Below the pieces are notes generated by a model. It was not told the origin of the DNA. It ran no database searches and worked only from the letters and a program-made list of their open reading frames with translations. A stretch of DNA of 64,000 nucleotides from Apostichopus japonicus (lineage: Eukaryota; Echinodermata; Holothuroidea; Aspidochirotida; Stichopodidae): the NCBI RefSeq assembly GCF_037975245.1, contig NC_092577.1, positions 2,186,001-2,250,000 on the forward strand. Direction: 5' to 3'. Below, one piece after another: positions 35,691 through 47,740 of this stretch (the first letter of the stretch is position 1; each line of letters begins with the position of its first letter). The position numbers and the translations under genes are program-made.

Positions 35691-37181
35691 GTTAGTTCTG
35701 ATCGGCCTTTAGAAAATACGGCAAAGCATTTTACGAAAACAACGCCCAAGTCAGACGAACACGCGCGATTGTACGCACCAGTTTGGATATCGCCCTCAAA
35801 TGTAAAAATATGTTAAGTAAAAAGTTATTATCTCATGCATCGCTCCTATAGGGAAGATGAGATATTGTAGTTCCTTTGCCAGTTGGACCATATACATCTA
35901 CGTCAGTTGCCATAGCAACAGTTGTCAATGGTTTATTTTCCAGCGGCATAACCAGCAATAAAATACTGCGGACATCTTCGACTCCCAGGCTCATAATCAA
36001 ATATATGATATATGAATGACACCATAGTATCAACATTGGAGAGCCTTCTCTTTTATGAAACTTTAAAAGTGTTGTCAAAGATTAAGAGCTTTGGGTAAAT
36101 TTGCTAATAATTTTGCGACGAATGGTTGAAATACTCATTATTGATATTTGAGCTTTGTAAGCTTTGTGCTTACAAATATTGACCAAGTGATAATATATCA
36201 AATCTCATCAATTTGCTCGTTTAAACATTAAACGATGAGTTTTTCATTTGACTTGAAATCAACAGTTACTGAACACAAATTTGAAAAACATGGTCTTTTC
36301 CTTGATTTTATTTAAAATGTTGACAATTTTCAGAGAATCGTTAAGATATTTTCTTGCGCTGTTTCATTTTCTATGTTTACTTATCTGTCAATTATTGGTT
36401 CTCTGCATAAAGAATTTCTCTCAAAATAAAACTGTTTGCAGAAATATTTTCATTTCCTCTGTTAGTAATGAACTATAAGAAAATCAGAAATTTGTTCATC
36501 TGAATATGCTTGAGGATTTTGTGATTTTTCACCTAAAGATGCAAGAAAAGCTATCAGCATTTTTTATGAAAAGCAATCAATTCCAGCCACAGTAATATCC
36601 ATTTAACAACTCTCTCTACAGGCAATAAACCAATCACATTGTGATCTTTTTTTGATGAATTTTTTATTTGAGTAATTCAACGTTTTACAGAAAATTATCG
36701 TCAAAAGTCAGTGAGACGTTGCCCCGTCCGCTTCTCGCAGTAAGAACCTTATACTATTCATTGCATTGACTTTTTACCACAATATCCAGAGCCCGTGTAG
36801 CAGTACAAACTGTCGCATGTGCCCCCTTTTTCAATACATACTGTCCTAGTCCCCCTAGGACACTTTTTATTGGATTTACCAGTACATTTAGACTTCCCGG
36901 ACCTATTTTACAAGGCCTGTTTGGTACATATTGTCTCCCTGGACAACATTTGCTATGGTTAAACGAAAGGGGGACATAATTTGCCGGCCGTGTATTTTGT
37001 CACAAATTGTGTCTCCCGGAAACAATGTCCCCTAGCAGATATGTTAAAGTAGTAAGAAATAGTCATTAATACACCGTTGCAGTATCCGTATTATTAGCAA
37101 ATTTGTCGCATTTTGGCTTCCGTATATTTATCATTAAGTCAATCGATCGTATATTAACATTAAGTCGATCGACAACTAAAA
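35691..37181. other. Mostly non-coding, with GTCC/GGAC-rich segment at its right end
   Basis: 36810-37035 contains repeated TGTCC and GGACA motifs, including TCCCCCTAGGACACTTT near 36849. A related TCCCCCAGGACACTTT lies at 39838-39853 beyond the integrase remnant. No gene seen here apart from the uncertain minus-strand frame at 35833-36078. Confidence 0.4.
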
Positions 37182-39187
37182 ATGGAAAAGTTCGCCAAAA
37201 ACGTGAGACAAATTGCCAATTTTCTAAGAGATGATAGCTATCCAATTGATTTCACCAAAAAACAAAAACAAAAAAAGGATCTTACGGAGACAAGGTAAGT
37301 CGATCAAACTGGCTGAAAATAGAACTTTTGCGTGCCATGATGGAAGGAAAGTTTTGCCATCTGGAGCTTCTCAACTCGCCCAATTCGAGGCAGCTTATAG
37401 TGGCATCGGAGGTAATGTGATATCATACTTTGGTAATTCACTCAGAGAACTCTGAATTGTGTAAAACATGATATCAAATGGCGAACAGCCATTCCACAGT
37501 TAAAAAGTAACTAGGCCCCTAGGCGTGATTGGTGCACAGATCATGTTATTCTTTTACCACGTTTGTATCGGTGTAAAAACTCATTGGCCAAAACTCAAGC
37601 AATTGCTTATGGTGTAGTTGTATTCTTGAGCAAAGTTGTTAGTGCATGAACAAAGTTGTTAGAGCCCAGTTTTTTTTCGTTTGTTTACCCAAGTTTCATT
37701 ACAAATGTTATTGAGATGTATCATAAATTCCACCTTTGATGGCTCTGCCTATCATAGAAGTTAACAAGCATAACCAAATATATCACTAAATATTACAGAG
37801 ATAGATTTGTCTGCATGCATGCGACAATATCAAAATGAAATTAATGGACTTTACCATACAGCCTAGCCTACCTCTTAGGTAAGTGATATTTAATACTGTA
37901 TGTAATCATTGTGGTTGGTGAGATATTGTAGGCATGATAGTACTTTTTTTAGGTGTGCCATATTCTTTACATGCCAAACCTCACTGCGGAAGAAAACTTA
38001 ATAAATATATCTAGACCAAAATAGTGGCCGTGTTAACTGTACAATAATGGAAATATTTCATTTCAAACACTGATAAAGGGTTTTAATTACATTTCAGTGG
38101 CACATCAGCTAAAAACTACCAATTCTTCAGCTCATTTTATTGTTGCGAAAGCATGATATCACCTTGATCATAATTTTTCTTATCTCTTTGAAGGTGCTCA
38201 TCTTGGCAGTAATAAACCAGATAAAAGATTATGTCTAGATTCTATTGGAAAACTATCAACGTGGATATAACAAGGTATGTTCAACGTTGCAAGATGTGCC
38301 AGGAGGTCAAAGCGTCATGGTTCTGTCCAAGAAAAAGTCTCCATAGCATTCCTGTAACTGGATTATTGAAACAGGTTGATTCTCCAGCTGTTCTAATTGT
38401 ACAGGTTGTCCACTACATACAGTAAAGATTAAGGTTAATTAAAGTCACACTGTCTAGAAAAAATGAAATATTTACAAGTTTAATGGTAGTCTGTACAGGC
38501 CCTAAATTCTGGCCACTATAATTGTTAGAAGTTTGCAAAAACTACTTACCTGGAGATCTTAACTCTTCAAATTGTGCTGAGACATTCTAAATGAACACAC
38601 TATATGATTGAATGTTCCAGTGAGGTAAACTTCATCCAGGGTGGTAATAAAACTAAGAATGTGACCAAAGTGACCGTATTGAATATCTGGCATATTTAGG
38701 GCCAATACAGCATACCTTTAAGCCACACTTTGACATAAAGCTGCAGAGCAACCACTAATATGGGCATATAGTTGTTCGTTGGAACAAGTAGTACCACTTT
38801 TTTGGTTTAGTGGTTTAAGCGATTGTAAATATAGTACGTTATGGTATATGTAATGTTTTCATGTATGCAAGGTAAACATATTTGGCCTAAAATTCGGCAA
38901 TACCCTTTTTCGATCATATATCCCACTATTTTATTTAGATCTGTGTGCAGAATGAGGAAATGGAAATAGAGCAACAGCCATGGCAGGCAACTTGTGTTGC
39001 AATTACAATCTGAATGCTGCCTTCTTTCTTAACAGGTTGGTGTCGATCTTAATGGTCCTCTGCCAGTGACAGCTGCCAATAACCGATACATACTGTGTGC
39101 CTTCTATTCAAAGTGGCCTGAGGTTAAGGCAATGCCTGACAGGACTGAAGCATCAACTTCTAATTTCATTACTGATGTGATGATGAG
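37182..39187 (+). pseudogene. Intron-containing integrase gene (Ginger/GIN1/KRBA2-like), decayed and partial
   Basis: Three exon-like pieces join with consistent GT..AG and phase: 37182-37411 (starts MEKFAKN, contains GRKVLPSG), 38194-38374 (H2C2 zinc-finger half with AHLGSN, FYW and RCKMCQ) and 39036-39187 (start of the rve catalytic core, VGVDLNGPLP and SKWPEV). The finger is split by the first intron, which is how the histidine and cysteine halves come together. There are two frameshifts, in the A-rich run near 37250-37265 and near 38225. The catalytic core stops after its first aspartate region; no later exon was found. Integrases with introns are typical of Ginger-type transposons and genes derived from them. 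Confidence 0.65.
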
Positions 39188-39999
39188 GTAAAATATCTAA
39201 AACCTTTAATTATTTTCTGCAGTTAGTGCCAATAATGAATGTCATCATATCTGTTATTTATACATTATACACATATAACTGATAGTGTATGGCTGAATGG
39301 TCAATACTGCTGTTTTTTTTTTCTCTGCAATTATTATATTTTTGGTTGTAGCTGTTGCTGGCCCTATCCTGTACCCGCCCTCTGTTCGGGAGGAAGCTAG
39401 CTTGACACGATCTCTCCATCCGTAAAGATGACTATCAACGCAATGTAGTGGCCAAATACAACATACAACATATACGGAGGATAAAATGGCAGCAATTACA
39501 ACAAGAACATGATTACATATTTTACAGTTGGAAGACATGTTAATTCTCTTTTTTTTTATTTGTGTGTGTTTCGTTGCAACGCACAACTTCTCAATTATTT
39601 CCTGAAACATCAAACTATGTATGCACTTGCGTTAATGATTGATATAGTGATTAGTTGCCGGTAAATGTCGAATTGCAAAGATTTAATGCGGGCAAAAAGT
39701 ATACTATAATGTATTTGCAGACATTTTGTACCAGAAAATTTCGTCCGGCGGAACTATATTTGTTGTGAAGGGGGGGTGGGGGGACAAAATTTTCAGCAGA
39801 TATTGCCCGGCCGGACTAAGTGTGCTGTAACAAAATGTCCCCCAGGACACTTTGTACAGAGAAACACTGTCTCTCTACTGGCAAAACAGTCTTGGAAAAA
39901 AATGCTCCTTTGTTTTCTTTTAAATTTGAACTTTCCCCTTAAAATTGCTGGAATATTTGGGTTTTGTATATTGATGGAGTTAACAGCCTGACAGAAATA
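39188..39999. other. Non-coding stretch between integrase remnant and satellite
   Basis: Contains the GGACA-rich segment at 39716-39880, which resembles 36810-37035. No gene. Confidence 0.45.
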
Positions 40000-40200
40000 T
40001 CCAGGTGTTTACACGGTCATAAAACCCATATATATTCTCTATATCCCTCGGGGTGTTTATGTGGTGATATATCCCATATAGATTCAATATATCTCTGCAT
40101 GGTTTTTATATGGTGATAGATCCCATATAGATTCAATATATTCCTGCATGGTGTTTATATGGTGATAGATCCCATATGGTGTCAATATATTCCTGCATGG

Positions 40201-41670
40201 TGTTTATATGGTAATAGATCCCATATAGATTCAATACATCTCTTCATGGTGTTTATATGGTGATATAACCAATATAGATTCAATATATCTTTGCATGGTG
40301 TTTATATGGTGAAATAACCCGTATAGATTCAATACATCTCTGCATGGTGTTTATATGGTGATATAACCCATATAGATTCAATACATCTCTGTAGGGTGTT
40401 TATATGGTGATATAACCAATATAGATTCACTATATCTTTGCATGGTGTTTATATGGTGATATAACCCATATAGATTCAATACATCTCTGTAGGGTGTTTA
40501 TATGGTGATATAACCCATATAGATTCAATACATTTCTGCATGGTGTTTATATGGTGATATAACCCATATAGACTCAATATATTCCTGCATGGTGTTTATA
40601 TGGTGATAGAACCCATATAGATTCAATATATTCCTGCAGGGTGTTTATATGGTGATAGAACCCATATAGATTCAATATATTATTGCACGGTGTTTGTATG
40701 TTGATAGAACCCATATAGAATTAATATATTCCTGCATGGTGTTTATATGGTGATACAACCCATATATATTCAGTACATCTCTGCATGGTGTTTATATGGT
40801 GATAGAACCAATATAGATTCAATATATTCCTGCATGGTGTTGATATGGTGATATAAGCAAAATAGATTCAATATATTCCTGCAGGGTGTTTAAATGGTGA
40901 TAGAACCCATATACATTCAATATATTCCTGCATGGTGTTTATATGGTAATAGATCCCATATAGATTCAATACATCTCTTCATGGTGTTTATATGGTGATA
41001 TAACCAATATAGATTCAATATATCTTTGCATGGTGTTTATATGGTGAAATAACCCGTATAGATTCAATACATCTCTGCATGGTGTTTATATGGTGATATA
41101 ACCCATATAGATTCAATACATCTCTGTAGGGTGTTTATATGGTGATATAACCAATATAGATTCACTATATCTTTGCATGGTGTTTATATGGTGATATAAC
41201 CCATATAGATTCAATACATCTCTGTAGGGTGTTTATATGGTGATATAACCCATATAGATTCAATACATTTCTGCATGGTGTTTATATGGTGATATAACCC
41301 ATATAGACTCAATATATTCCTGCATGGTGTTTATATGGTGATAGAACCCATATAGATTCAATATATTCCTGCAGGGTGTTTATATGGTGATAGAACCCAT
41401 ATAGATTCAATATATTATTGCACGGTGTTTGTATGTTGATAGAACCCATATAGAATTAATATATTCCTGCATGGTGTTTATATGGTGATACAACCCATAT
41501 ATATTCAGTACATCTCTGCATGGTGTTTATATGGTGATAGAACCAATATAGATTCAATATATTCCTGCATGGTGTTGATATGGTGATATAAGCAAAATAG
41601 ATTCAATATATTCCTGCAGGGTGTTTAAATGGTGATAGAACCCATATACATTCAATATATTCCTGCATGG
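40201..41670 (+). repeat. Higher-order repeat in the satellite: 735 bp x 2
   Basis: 40201-40935 and 40936-41670 are apparently identical blocks of 15 units, including rare variants such as GGTAATAGATCC, GTGAAATAACCCG and GATATAAGCAAAATAG in the same order. Confidence 0.9.
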
Positions 41671-43270
41671 TGTTTATATGGTGATATAACCCATATATGT
41701 TCAATATATCTCTGCAGGGTGTTTATATGGTGATAGAACCATATAGATTCAATATATTCCTGCATGGTGTTTATATGGTGATAGAACCCATATAGATTCA
41801 ATACATGTCTGCATGATGTTTATATGGTAGTAGAACACATATAGATTCAATACATCTCTGCATGGTGTTTATATGGTGATATAACCCATATAGATTCAAT
41901 ACATCTCTGCATGGTGTTTATATGGTGATATAACCAATATAGATTAAATATATTCCTGCATGGTGTTTATATGATGATATAACCCATATAGATTCAATAA
42001 ATCTCTGCATGGTGTTTATATGGTGATATAACCCATATAGATTCAATATATCTCTGCAGGGTGTTTATATGGTGATGTAACCCGTATAGATTTATTATAT
42101 CTCTGCAGGGTGTTTATATGGTGATATATCCCATATAGATTCAATAAATCTCTGCAGGGTGTTTATATGGTGATAGATTCAATACATCTCTGCATGGTGT
42201 TTATATGGTGATATACCCCATATAGATTCAATACATCTCTGTAGGGTGTTTATATGGTGATATAACCCATATAGATTCAATACATCTCTGCATGGTGTTT
42301 ATATGGTGATATAACCAATATAGATTCAATATATTCCTGCATGGTGTTTATATGGTGATATAACCCATATAGATTCAATATATCCCTGCAGGGTGTTTAT
42401 ATCGTGATAGAACCCATATAGATTCAATATATTCCTGCATGGTGCTTATATGGTGATAGATCCCATATAGATTCAATATATCTCTGCAGGGTGTTTATAT
42501 GGTTTTAGATCCCATATATATTCAGTATATCTCTGCATGGGGTTTATATGATGATAGAACTCATATAGATTTAATATATTCCTGCAGGGTGTTTATATGG
42601 TGATAGAACCCATATAGATTCAATATATTCCTGCAGGGTGTTTATATGGTGATAGATCCCATATAGATTCAATATATTCCTGCATGGTGTTTATATGGTG
42701 ATATAGAACCCATATAGATTCAATATATCCCTGCATGGTGTTTATATGATGATACAACCCATATAGATTCAATATTTCCCTGCAGGGTGTTTATATGGTG
42801 ATAGAACCCATATAGATTCAATATATTCTTGCATGGTGCTTATATGGTGATAGAACCCATATAGATTCAATATATCTCTGCAGGGTGTTTATATGGTGGT
42901 AGATCCCATATGTATTCAGTATATCTCTGCATGGTGTTTATATGGTGATAGAACTCATATAGATTTAATATATTCCTGCATGGTGTTTATATGGTGATAG
43001 AACCCATATAGATTCAATATATTCCTGCATGGTGTTTATTTGGTGATAGAACCCATATAGATTCAATATATCTCTGCAGGGTGTTTATATGGTGGTAGAT
43101 CCCATATATATTCAATATATCTCTGCAGGTTGTTTATATGGTGAAAGAACTCATATAGATTTAATATATTCCTGCAGGGTGCTTATATGGTGATAGAACC
43201 CATATAGATTCAATATCTTCCTGCAGGGTGTTTATATGGTGATAGAACCCATATAGATTCAATATATCTA

Positions 43271-43852
43271 CGTAGGGTGTCAGTATGGTGATGGAACATA
43301 TAGATTCAATATATTCCCGCAGGGTGTTTATATGGTGTTATATCCCATATAGATTCAATATATCTCTGCAGGGTGTTTATATGGTGATATAACCCATATA
43401 GATTCAATATATTGCTGCAGGGTGTTTATATGGTGATAGAACCCATATAGATTCAATATATCTACGTAGGGTGTCAGTATGGTGATGGAACATATAGATT
43501 CAATATATTCCCGCAGGGTGTTTATATGGTGTTATAACCCATATAGATTCAATATATCTCTGCAGGGTGTTTATATGGTGATAGAACCCATATAGATTCA
43601 ATATCTTCCTGCAGGGTGTTTATATGGTGATAGAACCCATATAGATTCAATATATCTACGTAGGGTGTCAGTATGGTGATGGAACATATAGATTCAATAT
43701 ATTCCCGCAGGGTGTTTATATGGTGTTATAACCCATATAGATTCAATATATCTCTGCAGGGTGTTTATATGGTGATAGAACCCATATAGATTCAATATAT
43801 ACCTGCAGGGTGTTTATATGGTGATATAGCCCATATAGATTCAATGTATTCC
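43271..43852 (+). repeat. Higher-order repeat in the satellite: 194 bp x 3
   Basis: The marker CGTAGGGTGTCAG occurs at 43271, 43465 and 43659, spaced 194 bp: three normal units plus the 47-bp variant. Confidence 0.85.
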
Positions 43853-45480
43853 TGCATGGTGTTTATATGGTGATATAACCCATATAGATTCAATATATTG
43901 CTGCAGGGTGTTTATATGGTGATATAACCCATATAGATTCAACATATTCCTGCAGGGTGTTTATATGGTGATAGAACCCATATAGATTTAATATATTCCT
44001 GCAGGGTGTTTATATGGTGATATAACCCATATAGATTCAATGTATTCCTGCATGGTGTTTATATGGTGATATTACCCATATAGATTCAATATATTCCTGC
44101 AGGGTGTTTAAATGGTGATAGAACCCATATAGATTCAATGTATTCCTGCATGGTGTTTATATGGTGATATAACCCATATAGATTCAATATATTCCTGCAG
44201 GGTGTTTATATGGTGATAGAACCCATATAGATTCAATATATTCCTGCAGGGTGTTTATATGGTGATATAACCCATATAGATTCAATGTATTCCTGCATGG
44301 TGTTTATATGGTGATAGATCCCATATAGATTCAATATATCTATGCATGGTGTTTATATGGTGATAGATCCCATATATATTCAGTATATCTCTGCATGGTG
44401 TTTATATGGTGATAGAACTCATATAGATTCAATATATTCCTGCAGGGTGTTTATATGGTGATAGAACCCATATAGATTCAATATATTCCTGCAGGGTGTT
44501 TATATGGTAATAGATCCCATATAGATTCAATATATTCCTGCATGGTGTTTATATGGTGATATAACCCATATAGATTCAATATATTCCTGCATGGTGTTTA
44601 TATTGTGATATAACCCATATAGATTCAATATATCCCTGCAGGGTGTTTATATGGTGATACAACCCATATTGATTCAATATATTCCTGCATGGTGCTTATA
44701 TGGTGATAGATCCCATATAGATTCAATATATCTCTGCAGGGTGTTTATATGGTGGTAGATCCTATATATATTCAGTATATCTCTGCATGGTGTTTATATG
44801 GTGATAGAACTCATATAGATTTAATATATTCCTGCAGGGTGTTTATATGGTGATAGAACCCATATAGATTCAATATATTCCTGCAGGGTGTTTATATGTT
44901 GATAGAACCCATATAGATTCAATATATCTCTGCAGGGTGTTTATATGGTGGTAGATCCCATATGTATTTAATATATCTCTGCAGGTTGTTTATATGGTGA
45001 TAGAACCCATATAGATTTAATATATTCCTGCAGGGTGTTTATATGGTGATAGATCCCATATATATTCAATATATCTCTACATGGTGTTTATATGGTGATA
45101 TAACCCATATAGATTCAATATATTCCTGCAGGGTGTATATATGGCGATAGAACCCATATAGATTTAATATATTCCTGCAGGGTGTTTATATGGTGATATA
45201 ACCCATATAGATTCAATGTATTCCTGCAGGGTGTTTATATGGTGATAGAACCAATATAGATTCAATATATTCCTGCAGGGTGTTTATATGGTGATAGAAC
45301 CCATATAGATTTAATATATTCCTGCAGGGTGTTTATATGGTGATATAACCCATATAGATTCAATATATTCCTGCATGGTGTTTATATGGTGATAGAACCC
45401 ATATATATTCAATATATCTCTGCATGGTGTTTATATGGTGATATAACCCATATAGATTCAATATATTCCTGCATGGTGTT

Positions 45481-47330
45481 TATATTGTGATATAACCCAT
45501 ATAGATTCAATGTATCCCTGCAGGGTGTTTATATGGTGATACAACCCATATAGATTCAATATATTCCTGCATGGTGCTTATATGGTGATAGATCCCATAT
45601 AGATTCAATATATCTCTGCATGGTGTTTATATGGTGATATAACCCATATAGATTCAATATATCCCTGCAGGGTGTTTATATGGTGATAGAACTCATATAG
45701 ATTCAATATATCCCTGCAGGGTGTTTATATGGTGATAGAACCCATATAGATTCAATATATTCCTGCATGGTGCTTATATGGTGATAGATCCCATATAGAT
45801 TCAATATATCTCTGCAGGGTGTTTATATGGTGATAGATCCCATATAGATTCAATATATCTCTGCAGGGTGTTTATATGGTGGTAGATCCCATATGTATTC
45901 AATATATCTCTGCAGGTTGTTTATATGGTGATACAACCCATATAGATTCAATATATCCCTGCAGGATGTTTATATGGTGATAGAACCCATATAGATTCAA
46001 TATATTCCTGCATGGTGCTTATATGGTGATAGAACCCATATAGATTCAATATATTCCTGCAGGGTGTTTATATGGTGATATAGAACCCATATAGATTCAA
46101 TATATCTCTGCAGGGTGTTTATATGGTGGTAGATCCCATATATATTCAATATATTCCTGCAGGTTGTTTATATGGTGATAGAACCCATATAGATTTAATA
46201 TATTCCTGCAGGGTGTTTATATGGTGATATAACCCATATAGATTCAATGTATTCCTGCATGGTGTTTATATGGTGATATAACCCATATAGATTCAATATA
46301 TTCCTGCAGGGTGTTTATATGGTGATATAACCCATATAGATTCAATATATTCCTGCAGGGTGTTTATATGGTGATATAACCCATATAGGTTCAATATATT
46401 CCTGCATGGTGTTTATATTGTGATATAACCCATATAGATTCAATATATCCCTGCAGGGTGTTTATATGGTGATACAACCCATATAGATTCAATATATTCC
46501 TGCATGGTGCTTATATGGTGATAGATCCCATATAGATTCAATATATCTCTGCATGGTGTTTATATGGTGATATAACCCATATAGATTCAATATATCCCTG
46601 CAGGGTGTTTATATGGTGATAGAACTCATATAGATTCAATATATCCCTGCAGGGTGTTTATATGGTGATAGAACCCATATAGATTCAATATATTCCTGCA
46701 TGGTGCTTATATGGTGATAGATCCCATATAGATTCAATATATCTCTGCAGGGTGTTTATATGGTGATAGATCCCATATAGATTCAATATATCTCTGCAGG
46801 GTGTTTATATGGTGGTAGATCCCATATGTATTCAATATATCTCTGCAGGTTGTTTATATGGTGATACAACCCATATAGATTCAATATATCCCTGCAGGAT
46901 GTTTATATGGTGATAGAACCCATATAGATTCAATATATTCCTGCATGGTGCTTATATGGTGATAGAACCCATATAGATTCAATATATTCCTGCAGGGTGT
47001 TTATATGGTGATATAGAACCCATATAGATTCAATATATCTCTGCAGGGTGTTTATATGGTGGTAGATCCCATATATATTCAATATATTCCTGCAGGTTGT
47101 TTATATGGTGATAGAACCCATATAGATTTAATATATTCCTGCAGGGTGTTTATATGGTGATATAACCCATATAGATTCAATGTATTCCTCCATGGTGTTT
47201 ATATGGTGATATAACCCATATAGATTCAATATATTCCTGCAGGGTGTTTATATGGTGATATAACCCATATAGATTCAATATATTCCTGCAGGGTGTTTAT
47301 ATGGTGATATAACCCATATAGGTTCAATAT
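45481..47330 (+). repeat. Higher-order repeat in the satellite: about 933 bp x 2
   Basis: 45481-46413 and 46414 to about 47330 match almost base for base (19 units, one of them 51 bp), starting at the rare variant TATATTGTGATATAACCC. A few single-base differences. Confidence 0.88.
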
Positions 47331-47740
47331 TTTCCTGCAGGGTGTTTATATGGTGATAGATCCCATATATATTCAATATATCTCTGCAGGGTGTTTATAT
47401 GGTTATAGAACCCATATAGATTCAATATATCTATGCAGGGTGTCTGTATGGTGATGGAACATATAGATTCAATATATCACTGCAGGGTGTTTATATGGTG
47501 ATATAACCCATATAGATTCAATATATCTCTGCATGGTGTTTATATGGTGATAGATCCCATATATATTCAATATATCTCTGCAGGGTGTTTATATGGTGAT
47601 ATAACCCATATAGAATCACTATATCACTGCATGTTGTTTATATGGTGATAGAACCCATATAGATTCAATATATCTATGCAGGGTGTCTGTATGGTGATGG
47701 AACATATAGATTCAATATATCACTGCAGGGTGTTTATATG

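Larger units (their letters stand above)
40000..47740 (+). repeat. Satellite array, 49-bp unit, about 158 copies
   Basis: Uninterrupted head-to-tail copies; a typical unit begins TGCATGGTGTTTATATGGTG and then reads ATATAACCCATATAGATTCA plus AATATATCTC. The first and last units are the most diverged. Two main variants differ at GCATGG versus GCAGGG; the second often makes a CTGCAG (PstI) site. A 47-bp variant (GATGGAACATATAG) and a 51-bp variant (GATATAGAACC) also occur. Every unit can form a short stem from TATATGG and CCATATA. No coding frame runs through it. Confidence 0.97.

Noticed and set aside
40000-47740. Regular repeat spacing resembling a CRISPR array
   Set aside because: The whole 49-bp unit is repeated with no unique spacers, and the genome is eukaryotic; it is a satellite.
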